Below are positions 38,050 to 48,227 of a stretch of 64,000 nucleotides of DNA, one piece after another; position 1 is the first letter of the stretch, and each line of letters opens with the position of its first letter. The position numbers and the translations under genes were made by a program. The notes under the pieces are model-generated. The model was not told the origin of the DNA. It did not search any database and worked only from the letters and a program-made list of their open reading frames with translations. The stretch is from Thiotrichales bacterium 19S3-11 (GTDB lineage: Bacteria > Pseudomonadota > Gammaproteobacteria > Francisellales > Francisellaceae): contig JAKJJU010000010.1 in NCBI GenBank assembly GCA_021713295.1, positions 1 through 64,000 on the forward strand, given 5' to 3'.

Positions 38050-38244
38050 ATCTTTGTTTCTTATGTTTTGTTTGTTAGTAATGTTAAGTTTAACCAAAGT
38101 GATATCACTTTGCTTAAATATATTAAAAATTTATTTAAAATATTTTAAATATAATATAAAAAATGAAGCTGGTATCGATGATCACTTTCCGCTAATATAG
38201 CCTACGTAAAAAAGAATTAGTTAGTTTAAAGTGTGTGAAAATAG

Positions 38245-39261
<1,017 letters not shown>

Positions 39262-39265
39262 TCAT

Positions 39266-40600
39266 ATGGCTTTAAAATGGTTGTTGCGATGCTTTTCCCT
39301 ACTAAGCATAGGGTTATTAACGGCTTGCTCATCAATGGTTAATTTCTTTGATGCTCCGCGAGAAGGCCAAGCTGCAGAAGTAACTAGTTTGGGTAAAATG
39401 CCAAAATACTATATTGTTAAAAAAGGTGATACATTACCAAGTATTTCAAGAGAGTATGGTATTAGCGAGAGAGCAATTATATTATGGAATGACTTGAAAT
39501 CGCCCTATCGAGTTGAAGTTGGTCAAAAACTACAATTCTTTTCACCTAAGTCACTTGCTGATAAGGATGTAAATGATATTGAGAATAATCGAAATGATGT
39601 AAATTCAGCAAGTGTTGATGATGATAGTAAAATGGCACAAAGTCAGTTAGATGATAATCAAGATGCGCTTATTCAAGCGGATACCCCTATTGTAAAATCT
39701 CAAAACAAACCATCAAAAACAATAAAAAATACAGAAAATAGCCAGGATGATTTAACTGAAACAAAACCACAAATAGAAGTAAGCGCAGCAGATACTAAAG
39801 ATACTAAAAAAGATGAAAATCTCACGTCTCAATCCTCTAAGGCGCTTAAAACAGCTCAAAGTAATTATTATATAGTTCAGCGTGGAGACACGTTGACTGC
39901 CATAGCCAGAGACTTTAATTTGACGCTAGCTCAAGTTGCAATGATTAATCAAATTAAACCACCTTATAACATTTATATTGGTGAAAAATTACTAGTAAAT
40001 TCTGATCTATATGTTGCTAAAGTAGATAAGCCAAATCAAACAAATGAACAAGCAAGTGCTTCTGTAGCGGAAGTTGCCTTACAATCACTTGATAAGTCAA
40101 AGCCATCAAATAAGCCACAAGTTATTAACCAACCGCCAAAACCAGATACGGTAGTACAAAAGCAGAAATCAAAACCAGAAAGCGTAGTGCTAAAGGCAAA
40201 TGATAAGGCGACGTCGCAAGCGCCTATCGCGAATAACTCAGTCGAGTATGCAGGGATTCAATGGCAACTGCCGCTTAAAGGCAAAATAACATCAAATGAT
40301 ACTATATGGTTGGTTAATGCAAAAGCAGGCGATTCAGTGCGTTCAGCTGCAAAGGGCAATGTCATTTATGCGGGTGTTGGTATCAATGGTTATGGATATA
40401 TGGTTATAATTGATCATGGAAATGAGTACTTATCAGCTTATGGGAATTTAGCCTCTAGTAGCGTTAAAGAAGGCCAGTCAGTTAGTCAAGGGCAGATTGT
40501 TGGTCAGTTAGGGAAGTTTAATGGTGAGAGTCAACTGGACTTTGAAATACGTTATAAAGGTGATCTGATATCGCCAAATAAGGTATTTAATGAGACTTAG
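39266..40600 (+). CDS. nlpD: NlpD-like lipoprotein with two LysM domains and a degenerate M23 domain
   Basis: The 444-residue protein begins with a lipoprotein signal (LLTACSS), then two LysM peptidoglycan-binding domains (YYIVKKGDTLPSISREYG and YYIVQRGDTLTAIARDFN), a long Gln/Lys/Ser linker, and a C-terminal LytM/M23 domain. The zinc ligands of active M23 enzymes look lost: SAYGNL replaces the YAHL His and SQLDFEIR replaces HLHFE. This fits an amidase activator like E. coli NlpD/EnvC rather than an enzyme. It follows obgE by 4 nt and ends in a 4-nt overlap with the convergent kinase-like gene. Confidence 0.88.
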   Translation: MALKWLLRCFSLLSIGLLTACSSMVNFFDAPREGQAAEVTSLGKMPKYYIVKKGDTLPSISREYGISERAIILWNDLKSPYRVEVGQKLQFFSPKSLADKDVNDIENNRNDVNSASVDDDSKMAQSQLDDNQDALIQADTPIVKSQNKPSKTIKNTENSQDDLTETKPQIEVSAADTKDTKKDENLTSQSSKALKTAQSNYYIVQRGDTLTAIARDFNLTLAQVAMINQIKPPYNIYIGEKLLVNSDLYVAKVDKPNQTNEQASASVAEVALQSLDKSKPSNKPQVINQPPKPDTVVQKQKSKPESVVLKANDKATSQAPIANNSVEYAGIQWQLPLKGKITSNDTIWLVNAKAGDSVRSAAKGNVIYAGVGINGYGYMVIIDHGNEYLSAYGNLASSSVKEGQSVSQGQIVGQLGKFNGESQLDFEIRYKGDLISPNKVFNET

Positions 40601-42231
40601 TCAAATTTTGTCTTGTGGTATGGAGATGGCGCTGACCTACTAAGCTTTTCGGTTTCTTCTTGATCATAAAAAGTTAGATTTGGAAGTGATGACAGCGATA
40701 TTGGGCGTCTTCGCAATACAGAAGAAGGAGCATCGTTATGATTAGTAGTTTCCTCTTCTGTCGAGCTTGACAGAGAAGGATTATATTCTTCAATTATAAG
40801 TGTTGTCGTGGGGTCAATGTTGATAACTGGCTTATAGTCAGACGCTTCAATTGCTGTAGTTTCAGTATCTATTTTTTCAGTTTTTTCTGCTGGTTGAATT
40901 TTTTCGTAGTGGTGTATGTTTTCTTCTATGCCAGTGAAAAATGCATACTTAAAATTGTTATAAATATAATTAAGTTTTTCAGGCTTAAGTGTATTTGCAT
41001 ACTTTAATGCATTGAGAAAATGTTCCGTATTTTTATTGAAGATTTGTTTAAATTTAGCCTGTGGGTCTAGGAGTTGCATCAATTTAATAATCGGGTAGTG
41101 TTTTTTATTAACTTCTGTTTCTACAGGCATCCAAGAGACGATACTTCTGCCAATTTCATCAGAGACCGTTGCTGATCTTCCCCTTAATAAATAGGACCAG
41201 TCAATTAATAAGTCTTGATGAGCTAGCTCGCGATTAAATCTAGCATTACCATAGTCAAAGATTTTTACTTGAAAGTATGTGTTCTCATGATTATAAGGCC
41301 CATCTGGAATAATTTTTATATTGCCAGAATGCAAATCTTGGTGTGAGATTCCAGCTAACCAGAACTGATGTATAATATCAAAAATCTGATCAATGATTTG
41401 TAAAATTTGTCTTGGAGAGTACTTTCTTTCTTCTGCTTTAGCAATAAACACATCAAGGGTTTCATAACCAAATAAATCTTCATTATCAAATCCATAAACC
41501 GACACACCAGCGCGTAATGGGTCAGTTTCATCTTGTGTTTGAAATGACATATGCTCTAATAAGTTAAATGCATGTTCTTCAACATAGCTTCTTAATTGTG
41601 CTTCTTTTTCAAACTCTTCTTTAATTTCTTCAGTACGAGCATAAACAAAACCATCCTGGAATGTTTTCTGTTTGCCACCTTTTGTTGGCATAACTTCAGG
41701 TCTTGGAGCATTAAAATTAGGCAGTATTCTTTTTACTTTGGATTTATCATGAGAGCCTTCGAAGAAACTAGGAGGTGCTACTTCAGTATTAAGTGTTGTT
41801 TTTAACGTTAACCAATAGCGAATAATAGCTCTTAAACTATCGGTATTTTCATTGCCGTCAATTAATGCGTCAAAATTTATTTTTTCAGTTTCTAAACCAC
41901 AGGCTGAGACAGCTTTTTTCATCTGATTTTTATCAGCATTCAAATACCCTTCTATAAACAAATGAATTTGTTTTGTATTATTAGATTTCAATTCCTTAGG
42001 TAAAGGCTCAATTAGTTCAAAGCCTTCGTCAACTTCGGTCTGTGGTTTTTCTTCTTCGAACGTAGCACTCATTCTGATAAGTAAATTACTTAGATCAGTC
42101 GCGCGATCTATACCTGATGGGCTCCAGAGAAGCCAACGTTTGGCAAGATTTTTTGCTTGTTTGGAATAACTGTCTTTAGATTGTTCAACATATTGGTCTA
42201 TGGCTGCTAAGACGAGATCTAATTCAGTCAT
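40597..42231 (-). CDS. Atypical protein kinase-like protein, putative effector
   Basis: The 544-residue protein has a kinase-like catalytic segment around residues 290-340: GISHQDLHSGNIKI resembles the HRDLKxxN loop (here HQDLHSGN), and KIFDYGNARF resembles the DFG motif (DYG). Upstream, EAQLRSYVEEHAFNLLEH could be helix C. No clear glycine-rich loop or VAIK lysine is seen, so it may be atypical or inactive. The C-terminus is acidic and Ser/Thr-rich with LRRRPISLSSLPN, which resembles a basophilic phosphosite. No signal peptide or membrane segment is present. GGAG precedes the start by 8 nt, and a Fur-like site lies 64-78 nt upstream. Legionella-like bacteria export such kinases, so an effector role is inferred. 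Confidence 0.65.
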   Translation of the reverse strand: MTELDLVLAAIDQYVEQSKDSYSKQAKNLAKRWLLWSPSGIDRATDLSNLLIRMSATFEEEKPQTEVDEGFELIEPLPKELKSNNTKQIHLFIEGYLNADKNQMKKAVSACGLETEKINFDALIDGNENTDSLRAIIRYWLTLKTTLNTEVAPPSFFEGSHDKSKVKRILPNFNAPRPEVMPTKGGKQKTFQDGFVYARTEEIKEEFEKEAQLRSYVEEHAFNLLEHMSFQTQDETDPLRAGVSVYGFDNEDLFGYETLDVFIAKAEERKYSPRQILQIIDQIFDIIHQFWLAGISHQDLHSGNIKIIPDGPYNHENTYFQVKIFDYGNARFNRELAHQDLLIDWSYLLRGRSATVSDEIGRSIVSWMPVETEVNKKHYPIIKLMQLLDPQAKFKQIFNKNTEHFLNALKYANTLKPEKLNYIYNNFKYAFFTGIEENIHHYEKIQPAEKTEKIDTETTAIEASDYKPVINIDPTTTLIIEEYNPSLSSSTEEETTNHNDAPSSVLRRRPISLSSLPNLTFYDQEETEKLSRSAPSPYHKTKFD

Positions 42232-42294
42232 TGCTTCTACTCCATTAAAAGCACCTTTATAGTGGTATTAAAAATATAAAGATCAATTAATATA

Positions 42295-42309
42295 TGATAA
42301 AAATTATCA
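42295..42309. promoter_or_regulatory. Fur-like operator upstream of the kinase-like gene
   Basis: TGATAAAAATTATCA is a perfect palindrome apart from its centre and matches the Fur 7-1-7 consensus TGATAATNATTATCA at 13 of 14 defined positions on the minus strand. It lies 64 nt before the kinase-like start, in a 196-nt gap. It extends to a 9-bp stem ATATGATAA-AAA-TTATCATAT followed by T6 on the plus strand, so a plus-strand terminator is a rival reading. Confidence 0.45.
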
Positions 42310-42427
42310 TATTTTTTATAATTTGATTCGGCAATAGAAAACTTTAATGAATTGAAACATAAAAAATGGTATAATGATGAAGTATTATTAATTAATCAGA
42401 AGATAAAAGCTGTTTTGACAAAGAAGA

Positions 42428-43645
42428 TTAGCTTAAAATTTGACAAATAATCACACCAATTCCTGCAATAAATACTATGAACCATAAGTAATACTGCTGT
42501 GAAAGTTTATAATTAAATGTCAATTGCTGTAGTTTGAGGCGTATACCCATTAATACAGGTAAAAGTAAGAACATAATGCAAACAAAAACACCAACGTAGC
42601 TTATAGCAATCACAAATAAATTAGGATAAAAAAGTACGATAGTTAATGGTATTGCAAAACATAATAAGGTTGTAATGCTTCGTCTTAGAATCGGTTGGCG
42701 AATATAGTCAAGTCTAAAGCTATCTTTAATAAAATGATATAAAGCAAGGCTTACACCAAGATATGATGTCATAACAGAGATATCTGTGAATACATTAATG
42801 CTAAATTTAGCAACATGCGCTTGAGCAATTTTATCAGATAGTGCGGTTAAAACATCTCCAATATTTGTATCAGCAACGGCTTTGTGTGAAAAGATTGATT
42901 GCATAAAGCTAATTGGACCATTCAAAGGCAAAGTCCCTAAAACTGCTATTTCCCACAAGATATATAGGATAAATGGTATCGTGCTACCAATAATCATGAC
43001 ACGAAAAATTGCTTTTTTATCACGATGCAAGTAGTCAACTAAAGGTGGTACGATAATATGAGAGGTAAAAGAGGTAATTAAAACAGGGATGGCTAATAAT
43101 AAGGTCATTGAGTTAAATGCATGATCACCTAAATTAGGTGCTTTGATATAATGAAATAAAATAAGACAGACAATAATTAGAAATAATAGCTTAATCGTCA
43201 ATAGCAGTCGATTAACCCAGTCAACAGAGCCTGTACCTAATAAGGTAACACAAGCAAAGATAACAACAAAAGCTATGGCCCAGATTGATTGAGGAATAAA
43301 GCTTACTAGGTGATTAAATGCGGAGGATGCCGCTGAAATATAGGCTACTGAAATAGTATAAAGCAGTAGAATAAAACTCAACCATGAAATAACTGCCCCT
43401 GGCATTCCAAGCGTCATTTTTGCCATGCGCCCAAAGCTTGTGCCTTTTGGCATATGAAGCGCAATATCTGAGACTAGAATAGCCGTATAAGTCATTAATA
43501 ACCAAGAAAATAACATTAAAAGCATAGCCAGTGGAAAGCCAAGTTCTGCTGTAATGATAGGTATTGCTAAAATACCAGCACCAATTTGCGTGCCAATAAC
43601 AATCATAGTGCTACCAAATTGGCGTTGAATAGATGCACTTTGCAT
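42428..43645 (-). CDS. Aromatic amino-acid permease (HAAAP family, TyrP/Mtr-like)
   Basis: The 405-residue inner-membrane proton symporter has eleven hydrophobic segments. The N-terminal motif GTQIGAGILAIPIITAELG is the family signature, and the first helix pair is followed by SDIALHMPKGTSF. It would import tyrosine or tryptophan, of which Francisella-like bacteria may be auxotrophs. The exact substrate cannot be chosen. It is preceded by a ribosome site GGAG and is divergent from nadV. Confidence 0.88.
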   Translation of the reverse strand: MQSASIQRQFGSTMIVIGTQIGAGILAIPIITAELGFPLAMLLMLFSWLLMTYTAILVSDIALHMPKGTSFGRMAKMTLGMPGAVISWLSFILLLYTISVAYISAASSAFNHLVSFIPQSIWAIAFVVIFACVTLLGTGSVDWVNRLLLTIKLLFLIIVCLILFHYIKAPNLGDHAFNSMTLLLAIPVLITSFTSHIIVPPLVDYLHRDKKAIFRVMIIGSTIPFILYILWEIAVLGTLPLNGPISFMQSIFSHKAVADTNIGDVLTALSDKIAQAHVAKFSINVFTDISVMTSYLGVSLALYHFIKDSFRLDYIRQPILRRSITTLLCFAIPLTIVLFYPNLFVIAISYVGVFVCIMFLLLPVLMGIRLKLQQLTFNYKLSQQYYLWFIVFIAGIGVIICQILS

Positions 43646-43747
43646 AAAATCTCCAATAGTATTTATTTTTTTATATGATTAACTTTCATAAGTAGGTTAC
43701 AAACAATCGTTTAGTATGCCACAATTACCTAAATCATTAAAAATAAA

Positions 43748-43790
43748 AAAGTAAACTTATTTTATTTTGATTATTAAATAAAATTACTTT
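43748..43790. promoter_or_regulatory. AT-rich inverted repeat before nadV
   Basis: ATTTTATTT and AAATAAAAT flank a short loop, and outer arms AAAGTAA/TTACTTT extend the stem with a bulge. It lies 74 nt before the nadV start. The stem has almost no GC pairs, so a regulatory role is only possible. Confidence 0.25.
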
Positions 43791-43863
43791 AGTGCATGGG
43801 TTCTTAACGGTTAATAATTTGTTAAAATGCTTAGATAAATAGTAGATGAAAGGTTTCATATTT

Positions 43864-45240
43864 ATGTTTCACAGCCAAAATCTAATTCTTAATACAGATT
43901 CTTATAAGGCATCGCATTATTTACAATATCCGAAAGGCGCAGAATATGTTTCAAGCTATATTGAGTCAAGAGGTGGGCGTTATGATCAAACGTTGTTTTT
44001 TGGCTTACAGTATTACTTAAAAGCATATCTATCAAAACCAATTACACAAGCGGATATTAATGAAGCTGAGGATGTTTTGTTAGCACATGGGCTAGTATTC
44101 AATAGAAAGGGATGGCAACATATCTTAGAAGCGCATCATGGTATTATGCCCGTTCGTATTCAGGCTGTCCGAGAAGGTAGTATCATTGCAAAGCGTCAGG
44201 TTATGTTACAAATGGTTAATACAGATCCCCAGTGCTTTTGGTTAGTAAATTATCTAGAAACTTCACTCTTAAGAGCAATATGGTATCCATCAACGGTTGC
44301 AACGCTTTCTTATCATATAAAAAAAATAATACGTCAGTTTTTGGAAGAAACTGCAGATTCAAGTGACGGTATTTTATTTAAGCTACATGATTTTGGTGCA
44401 CGAGGTGCAAGTTCTTATGAGAGTGCTGCTTTAGGTGGTTTAGCACATTTAGTTAACTTTCTAGGTACAGATACGACTTCGGCATTAGTCTATGCTAGGG
44501 AGTATTATCATGAGCCTATGGCTGGCTTTTCAATACCTGCTGCAGAGCATTCAACGATTACCGCTTGGGGCAAAGCAAATGAACTTCAGGCATATGAAAA
44601 TATGCTGGATCAATTTTTGGGTGAAGCTAAACTCGTTGCAGTTGTTAGTGACTCTTATAATCTCTGGCATGCCTTAGAGCACCTTTGGGCAGAGGCGTTA
44701 AAAGGAAAAATTATACAATCCAAAGGGGTCGTTATTATTAGGCCAGATAGCGGTAATCCGATTGAAGTGGTTTGTAAAACCTTAACAATTTTAATGGAAA
44801 AATTTGGTTATGAGATTAATTCAAAAGGTTATAAAGTACTGCCACCTTATCTGAGAGTAATTCAAGGCGATGGCATATCTTCTGATTCAATTAAAGCGAT
44901 ATTACAGCAAATGAAAGCAGAAGGTTTTTCTGCTGATAATATTGCATTTGGTATGGGGGCTGAATTATTACAGAAGGTAAATCGTGATACGCAACGTTTT
45001 GCGATGAAAGCATCTGCAATTTGTATTGATGGGCAATGGCAAGATATTTATAAAGATCCAATAACTGATCATCAAAAAAAATCTAAGCGTGGACGACTTG
45101 CTTTGGTTAAAGAGGCTGAAGTCTTTCAAACGGTACGTTTGGATAATTTAAATGGGCGCTTAAATTATTTAGAGCCTATCTTTGAAGATGGACATATTTT
45201 AACAGAACAGACGCTCGCTGAAATCAGAGAAATGTGCTAA
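43864..45240 (+). CDS. nadV: Nicotinamide phosphoribosyltransferase
   Basis: NadV makes NMN from nicotinamide and PRPP, allowing direct salvage of nicotinamide to NAD. The 458-residue protein is of the NAMPT/PBEF type, with NTDSYKASHYLQYP, SYIESRGGRYDQTLFFGLQY, HDFGARGASSYESAALGGL and a PRPP-site segment IIRPDSGNPIEV. The second ATG (43864) is chosen because AAAGG lies 10 nt upstream; an earlier in-frame ATG at 43846 has no ribosome site. This route is rare in gammaproteobacteria but known in Francisella and Haemophilus ducreyi. Confidence 0.95.
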   Translation: MFHSQNLILNTDSYKASHYLQYPKGAEYVSSYIESRGGRYDQTLFFGLQYYLKAYLSKPITQADINEAEDVLLAHGLVFNRKGWQHILEAHHGIMPVRIQAVREGSIIAKRQVMLQMVNTDPQCFWLVNYLETSLLRAIWYPSTVATLSYHIKKIIRQFLEETADSSDGILFKLHDFGARGASSYESAALGGLAHLVNFLGTDTTSALVYAREYYHEPMAGFSIPAAEHSTITAWGKANELQAYENMLDQFLGEAKLVAVVSDSYNLWHALEHLWAEALKGKIIQSKGVVIIRPDSGNPIEVVCKTLTILMEKFGYEINSKGYKVLPPYLRVIQGDGISSDSIKAILQQMKAEGFSADNIAFGMGAELLQKVNRDTQRFAMKASAICIDGQWQDIYKDPITDHQKKSKRGRLALVKEAEVFQTVRLDNLNGRLNYLEPIFEDGHILTEQTLAEIREMC

Positions 45241-45380
45241 TGCTATCGATTGAGACTTTGGCTAGGTTGCAATAGTGCTTAGTCTTCAAAAGTAATTCTT
45301 CACTTACCCTGATTGACTTCTACCTTAACATTTGCTAGCGTTTGACGGGATAGTATTTATTAATTTTGGAGTTATTTATT

Positions 45381-47219
45381 ATGGCAAAGCCCGTAAAAAC
45401 AATTATTGGAGTCGTTGTAGTTGTCGTAATTGCCGGAGGGCTTTATGCTTGGGGTGATCACTATGCACAAGAAAAAGCCGATGTTCAGGCAAAGGCTTTG
45501 ATTAAGAAAATACAACAGCAGAGTCCTGATATTAAAGACATTACTTACCATGCGATTAACGTTGGTCCTCTGTCTTTCATTACGCATCACTTTAGTATTA
45601 ATCATGTTAAGATGACAATTGCAAATCAGCCAATACAAATCGATTCAATTAGTGTTGATAACTTTGTTTTAGGTAACAATGATGAGCTTGAGAAAGTTGA
45701 TGTTTCTTTTAATCATGTTGCTCTTGATTTAGATAAAAAAGGGCCTGCAAAAGACTATCTTGATATCCTAAAAGCCAGGAAATCTCAGCTTAAGGCATTG
45801 CTGGAGAAAGATAAAAAAGATAATCCACATTCACAAGATACAGAAATTCAAGCTTATGTTGGATGGTTTGAAATTCTAGATGCCGTAGCAAATAAATATG
45901 CAACAAGCTATGGTGATTTATCTTTTGCATATAATCGACAGGCAAAAACAGTTACTACTGATTTTAATTTGTGGCTTAAACAAAGTCATGATAAGCCTTT
46001 AGTACACATCAAATCAGACTTAGATAATGTGAATTTTGATAGTAAACTAGCAGATGATATTTTAGGTAAGGCAAAACCACAAGCTCAGGTTGTCGAATTT
46101 AATTTTGATCATGTATTACAAACAGATTCAAAAGCCGCGAATGAAGCAATAAAATCATATTTACATGGTGTTGACCCAACATTTGATATGAAGTTGGACT
46201 ATAAACCAGATAATCAGTCGATGAGTTGGTTTATGAATTTTGATAATAGTTATACCCTAGGTAAAAAGGATGTTAGTAAACAACATTATAAAGGTCAGCT
46301 TTCCTTAAATGATGTGACATTAAATCAATATACGATTGATGATATTTTTAATCAGGCTAAACCATTAGCAGGGTTTGAAAAGGCCTATATTAGTGGCTCT
46401 AATGCAGATATTGATGCCCGATTCGATTTTCCAAAAGGCTTTGTCTTAAATCAGGCTGCAAATATTGGTGTTAAAGCAATCGTAGAACAATTACCTTATG
46501 AAAACTATGACTTTTATGTCAAAGGAAATGGTGATTATAATGAAAAATCACAGGTTGATGATGCAAACTTTGCGTTTGGTATTAAAGATAAGCTAGATAT
46601 GAATGTATTAGCGAAAACAAAAGTTACATCGAAGTTAATGATTGCTGATTATGTTGATATGTTTAGAAAAGCATTTGAAGAAAATCAAGATGAGTCATCT
46701 GGCGTTGCTAAAAACCAAAACCAGCAAGAAGATACACTACAATCATTAATCGACACCTTTAACCAAGCCAAAGCAATTAATGAAAAGATGCAATTAGTTG
46801 ATTGGCAGTTTACGCTGACGAATCATAATGAATTTTTAGAGAATATGACCAAAATTGCAAGTACAATTTTAGGAACGCCTGAGCCTGAAGTTAAGGAAAT
46901 GCTAAAGTCAATTGTTAATGGCGTTGTAGAATCTCAAGATGGTCTTTTACCTGTAAAAAATTACCAGAAGCAAATCGATCAATTTATAGATAAACCGAAT
47001 CGATTAACATTATCAGTTGATCCAAAGCCACCAGTTACAATTGCTCAATTCTATCAGACAATGATTGACTATGCGCTTTATCAACAGCAGCAAATGGAAA
47101 GCTCGCAGCAAACTCAGCCAGGTGCGGAAGTTGTTGCCGTAAATATGCCTAAAAAAGTTGATAAAAAAATGTTAAAAAATAATATTCAGCAATTAAATAT
47201 TAAATTGACTGCAGAATAA
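45381..47219 (+). CDS. Exported or membrane-anchored protein of unknown function (612 aa)
   Basis: The protein has one N-terminal hydrophobic segment (IIGVVVVVVIAGGLYAWG) and a long soluble part rich in Lys, Asp and Gln. It has repeated short strands such as ITYHAINVGPLSFITHHFSIN and LDYKPDNQSMSWFMNFDN that recall AsmA- or DUF945/YdgA-like periplasmic beta proteins. I do not recognise it with certainty. The ATG at 45381 has GGAG 10 nt upstream and is preferred over an ATG at 45366. The last 27 nt overlap the 3' end of the convergent rbgA. Confidence 0.6.
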   Translation: MAKPVKTIIGVVVVVVIAGGLYAWGDHYAQEKADVQAKALIKKIQQQSPDIKDITYHAINVGPLSFITHHFSINHVKMTIANQPIQIDSISVDNFVLGNNDELEKVDVSFNHVALDLDKKGPAKDYLDILKARKSQLKALLEKDKKDNPHSQDTEIQAYVGWFEILDAVANKYATSYGDLSFAYNRQAKTVTTDFNLWLKQSHDKPLVHIKSDLDNVNFDSKLADDILGKAKPQAQVVEFNFDHVLQTDSKAANEAIKSYLHGVDPTFDMKLDYKPDNQSMSWFMNFDNSYTLGKKDVSKQHYKGQLSLNDVTLNQYTIDDIFNQAKPLAGFEKAYISGSNADIDARFDFPKGFVLNQAANIGVKAIVEQLPYENYDFYVKGNGDYNEKSQVDDANFAFGIKDKLDMNVLAKTKVTSKLMIADYVDMFRKAFEENQDESSGVAKNQNQQEDTLQSLIDTFNQAKAINEKMQLVDWQFTLTNHNEFLENMTKIASTILGTPEPEVKEMLKSIVNGVVESQDGLLPVKNYQKQIDQFIDKPNRLTLSVDPKPPVTIAQFYQTMIDYALYQQQQMESSQQTQPGAEVVAVNMPKKVDKKMLKNNIQQLNIKLTAE

Positions 47220-48053
47220 TTCATTATCCTTGTTATCTGGGTGCTCAAGTGATATTTTTCCTAAGCGGCCGTTGCGATAATCAAGTATTAATCGCTCAGC
47301 TGCTCGATGTAGGTTTGCCTGCTTATTTTCTCTAATTGCGCCAATGTGTTTCGCTATATTATCTAAAATTAAGTCACTTGATTGTAAGTGACTGTCAATT
47401 TGATAGCGTGTTTGTAAGCAGTTGGGATAGTAGTAGATAAGGTAATCGATAAAAAAATACGCACTACTTAAGTAATCCATTGCCGTATCTCGAATTGCTC
47501 CAGAAATAGCTAGTTTAAAGCCAGATGCTTCATCTTTTGGACTTGGTGACATAATACCGGGCGTGTCACGAATAAAAAATTCACGTGATAAAGTAATCGG
47601 TTGAATTTGACGGGTTACTGCTGGCTCATTGCCTACTTTAGCAATTTTTTTACCAGCTAGTGTATTGATTAATGAAGATTTTCCAACATTAGGGATGCCA
47701 AGAATAATCGCTCTTATTGGTTTTAAAATCGTGCCGCGCTTTGGTAGCATGTGCTTAGCTTTTTCAATTAACGTATTAGCAAGCTTTTTATCTTGATTTA
47801 TATTTAAAGTAATTGCATTGTCAAACTGTTTGAGCCACAGTTTAGTAATTTTAGGGTCTGCTAAATCTTTTTTCGAAAGTATTTTTAGATGTTTTTGATT
47901 GCTAATTAACTCCTGAATTAACGGATTACTGCTAGCTAGCGGTAAACGAGAGTCAATTATTTCAATAACAAGGTCAATGCTTGGCAGTAGTTTTGCCAGC
48001 TCTTTTCTTGTTTTGTGCATATGGCCTGGAAACCAGTGAAGAATACTACTCAT
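47193..48053 (-). CDS. rbgA: Ribosome biogenesis GTPase YlqF/RbgA
   Basis: This circularly permuted GTPase helps in late 50S assembly. The 286-residue protein starts with FPGHMHKTRKEL, then the motifs run in permuted order: LSKKDLADP (G4), LGIPNVGKSSLINTL (G1), AVTRQ (G2) and RDTPGIM (G3). The C-terminal helical domain with FCSQFNI follows. The length matches the family. It overlaps the 3' end of the exported protein gene by 27 nt. Confidence 0.95.
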   Translation of the reverse strand: MSSILHWFPGHMHKTRKELAKLLPSIDLVIEIIDSRLPLASSNPLIQELISNQKHLKILSKKDLADPKITKLWLKQFDNAITLNINQDKKLANTLIEKAKHMLPKRGTILKPIRAIILGIPNVGKSSLINTLAGKKIAKVGNEPAVTRQIQPITLSREFFIRDTPGIMSPSPKDEASGFKLAISGAIRDTAMDYLSSAYFFIDYLIYYYPNCLQTRYQIDSHLQSSDLILDNIAKHIGAIRENKQANLHRAAERLILDYRNGRLGKISLEHPDNKDNELFCSQFNI

Positions 48054-48227
48054 AAGGATGTAAATTATATGCTAAATTTTTTAGTTAATGGTAACAGAAT
48101 TTTAAGTTTTTATTAACCCCATTGTCATAATTAGACAAAAGGTTGTAATTCTATATCAATAGTAATTTATTTTTAACTCAGCTTTGACTAATATGATATC
48201 AATTAAGAATAAATGACATGATGTAAC

